Below, one piece after another: positions 63,501 to 64,000 of a stretch of 64,000 nucleotides of DNA. The translations under genes were made by a program, and so were the position numbers. The stretch is taken from contig NW_027480438.1 of the NCBI RefSeq assembly GCF_051401765.1, forward strand, positions 5,394,001-5,458,000, given 5' to 3'. Numbering within the stretch: the first letter of the stretch is position 1; each line of letters starts with the position of its first letter. The notes below the pieces were generated by a model, which worked only from the letters and a program-made list of their open reading frames with translations, ran no database searches and was not told the origin of the DNA. This DNA comes from Calliopsis andreniformis. Taxonomy: Eukaryota > Arthropoda > Insecta > Hymenoptera > Andrenidae.

Positions 63501-64000
63501 ATCCTCAATCCTCAATAGAATATCCTCAATTCACAGTTTTCAATACTCAATCCCCATTCTTCAATCTTCAAATCTCAATCCACAAACATTAATTCTCATC
63601 ACTCAACCCTCAACACTCAGTCCTCAATCATCAATCCTCAATCCTCAATCCGCAATCTTGAATCCTCAATACTCAATCTTCAATCCTCAATCCTCAATTC
63701 TCAATCCTCAACACTCAATCCTCAATCGTCAATCCTCAATCCCCAATCCTCAATCTTCAATCCTCTATCCACAATCCTCAATCCTCAATCCTCAATCCTC
63801 AATCTTCAATACTCAATACTCAATCTTCAATCCTCAATCCTCAATCCTCAGTCCTCAATCCTCAATCCTCAATCCTCAATCCTCAATCTTCAATCCTCAA
63901 TACTCAATCTGCAATCCTCAATCCTCAGTCATCAATCCTAATTCGTCACTCCTCAATACCCAATCCTCAATCTGCAATCCTCAATTCTCAATCCTCAATC
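60550..64000. repeat. Right-edge mosaic
   Basis: Begins as module b (60501-61040 matches 40117-40660 at offset 20384), then switches near 61060 to a series like 9740-10330. It next takes the opening of module a (61741), a piece of module c (near 62390), and a class IV anchor with unusual CAGAATATTCCCAATTCGC near 63215. From about 63480 it matches 21000-21440. The array continues past the window end. Confidence 0.72.
62041..62719. repeat. 532-bp spaced local duplication
   Basis: The run from TCCTCAGTCC through CAACACGCAATCC and CTGCAATCC occurs at 62041-62187 and again at 62573-62719, 532 bp (76 heptamers) apart. CACGC at this point is private to this pair, since modules a and c read CACCC, which supports a recent local event. 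Confidence 0.78.

Larger units (their letters stand above)
1..64000. repeat. Giant degenerate heptanucleotide satellite array
   Basis: Every line of the window is made of 7-bp units with consensus TCCTCAA on the + strand. Common variants are TCTTCAA, TACTCAA, TCCTCAG, TCGTCAA, TCCACAA, TCCGCAA, TCCTGAA, TTCTCAA and CCCTCAA, so TCAA is the stable core and the first three bases drift most. I found no unique sequence between units and no inverted segment. The array is cut by both window edges. No tRNA, rRNA, transposase-like frame, CRISPR spacer or rho-independent terminator was seen on either strand. Satellite or large minisatellite DNA is the best description. The host lineage and any function are unknown. 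Confidence 0.98.

Noticed and set aside
1..64000. CRISPR array
   Set aside because: The repeat is 7 bp, there are no unique spacers of constant length, and no cas-like frame is near.
1..64000. Telomere made by telomerase
   Set aside because: TTGAGGA does not match a telomere repeat I know. The units are too degenerate and show kilobase-scale higher-order structure. A subtelomeric satellite remains possible.
1..64000. Kinship of the SSILNPQ heptad with the RNA polymerase II tail heptad
   Set aside because: Only the length of seven and the presence of Ser and Pro agree. The order differs and the frames are not genes.
1..64000. Centromere-protein box of the mammalian CENP-B type
   Set aside because: No stretch in the anchors matches the essential bases. 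The array is too poor in G on one strand to hold it.
1..64000. Cyanobacterial heptanucleotide (STRR-type) repeat as a firm identification
   Set aside because: Those repeats are short and intergenic, and the units I recall (CCCCAGT-like) differ from TCCTCAA. The likeness is of type only, so no lineage is assigned.

Overview
The whole 64,000-base window is one uninterrupted array of a degenerate heptanucleotide repeat. I see no gene, RNA gene or mobile element. The + strand unit is TCCTCAA and the - strand unit is TTGAGGA, which can also be read as GGATTGA. All copies lie in the same orientation. The array runs off both ends of the window, so its true length is unknown. The core TCAA is well kept and the first three bases vary. 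The + strand is very poor in G. Long open frames on this strand are an arithmetic effect: seven is coprime to three, so an unbroken run of units reads as the same heptapeptide (SSILNPQ) in all three + frames and carries a TGA every seven codons in all three - frames.

The organism cannot be named from this sequence. A gene-free satellite longer than 64 kb with nested higher-order repeats most resembles eukaryotic heterochromatin (subtelomeric, pericentromeric or sex-chromosomal). Short heptanucleotide tandem repeats are also well known in filamentous cyanobacteria and other bacteria, but a bacterial array of this size would be exceptional. An assembly of another kind of extrachromosomal element is also possible.

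Layout from left to right. Positions 241-7950 hold two tandem copies of a 3,855-bp higher-order unit. Positions 8571-12107 hold a 2.24-kb duplication. Positions 11069-20462 hold two tandem, nearly identical copies of a 4,697-bp unit, which is 671 heptamers. Positions 20463-35534 are a shuffled zone in which blocks of 0.3-1.4 kb recur at several different offsets. Positions 35535-60549 are built from three modules, here called a (about 2.5 kb), b (about 2.1 kb) and c (about 2.1 kb), in the order c a b a x a b c a a' b a. Positions 60550-64000 are a mosaic of pieces found elsewhere.

The landmark of the array is a run of divergent heptamers about 200 bp long, called the anchor here. It recurs about 94 times by eye and falls into at least five sequence classes with different distributions along the window. 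Each anchor carries a short palindromic centre. Nothing here shows genes working together. The biology visible is that of repeat evolution: slippage, unequal exchange, segmental duplication and probably conversion.
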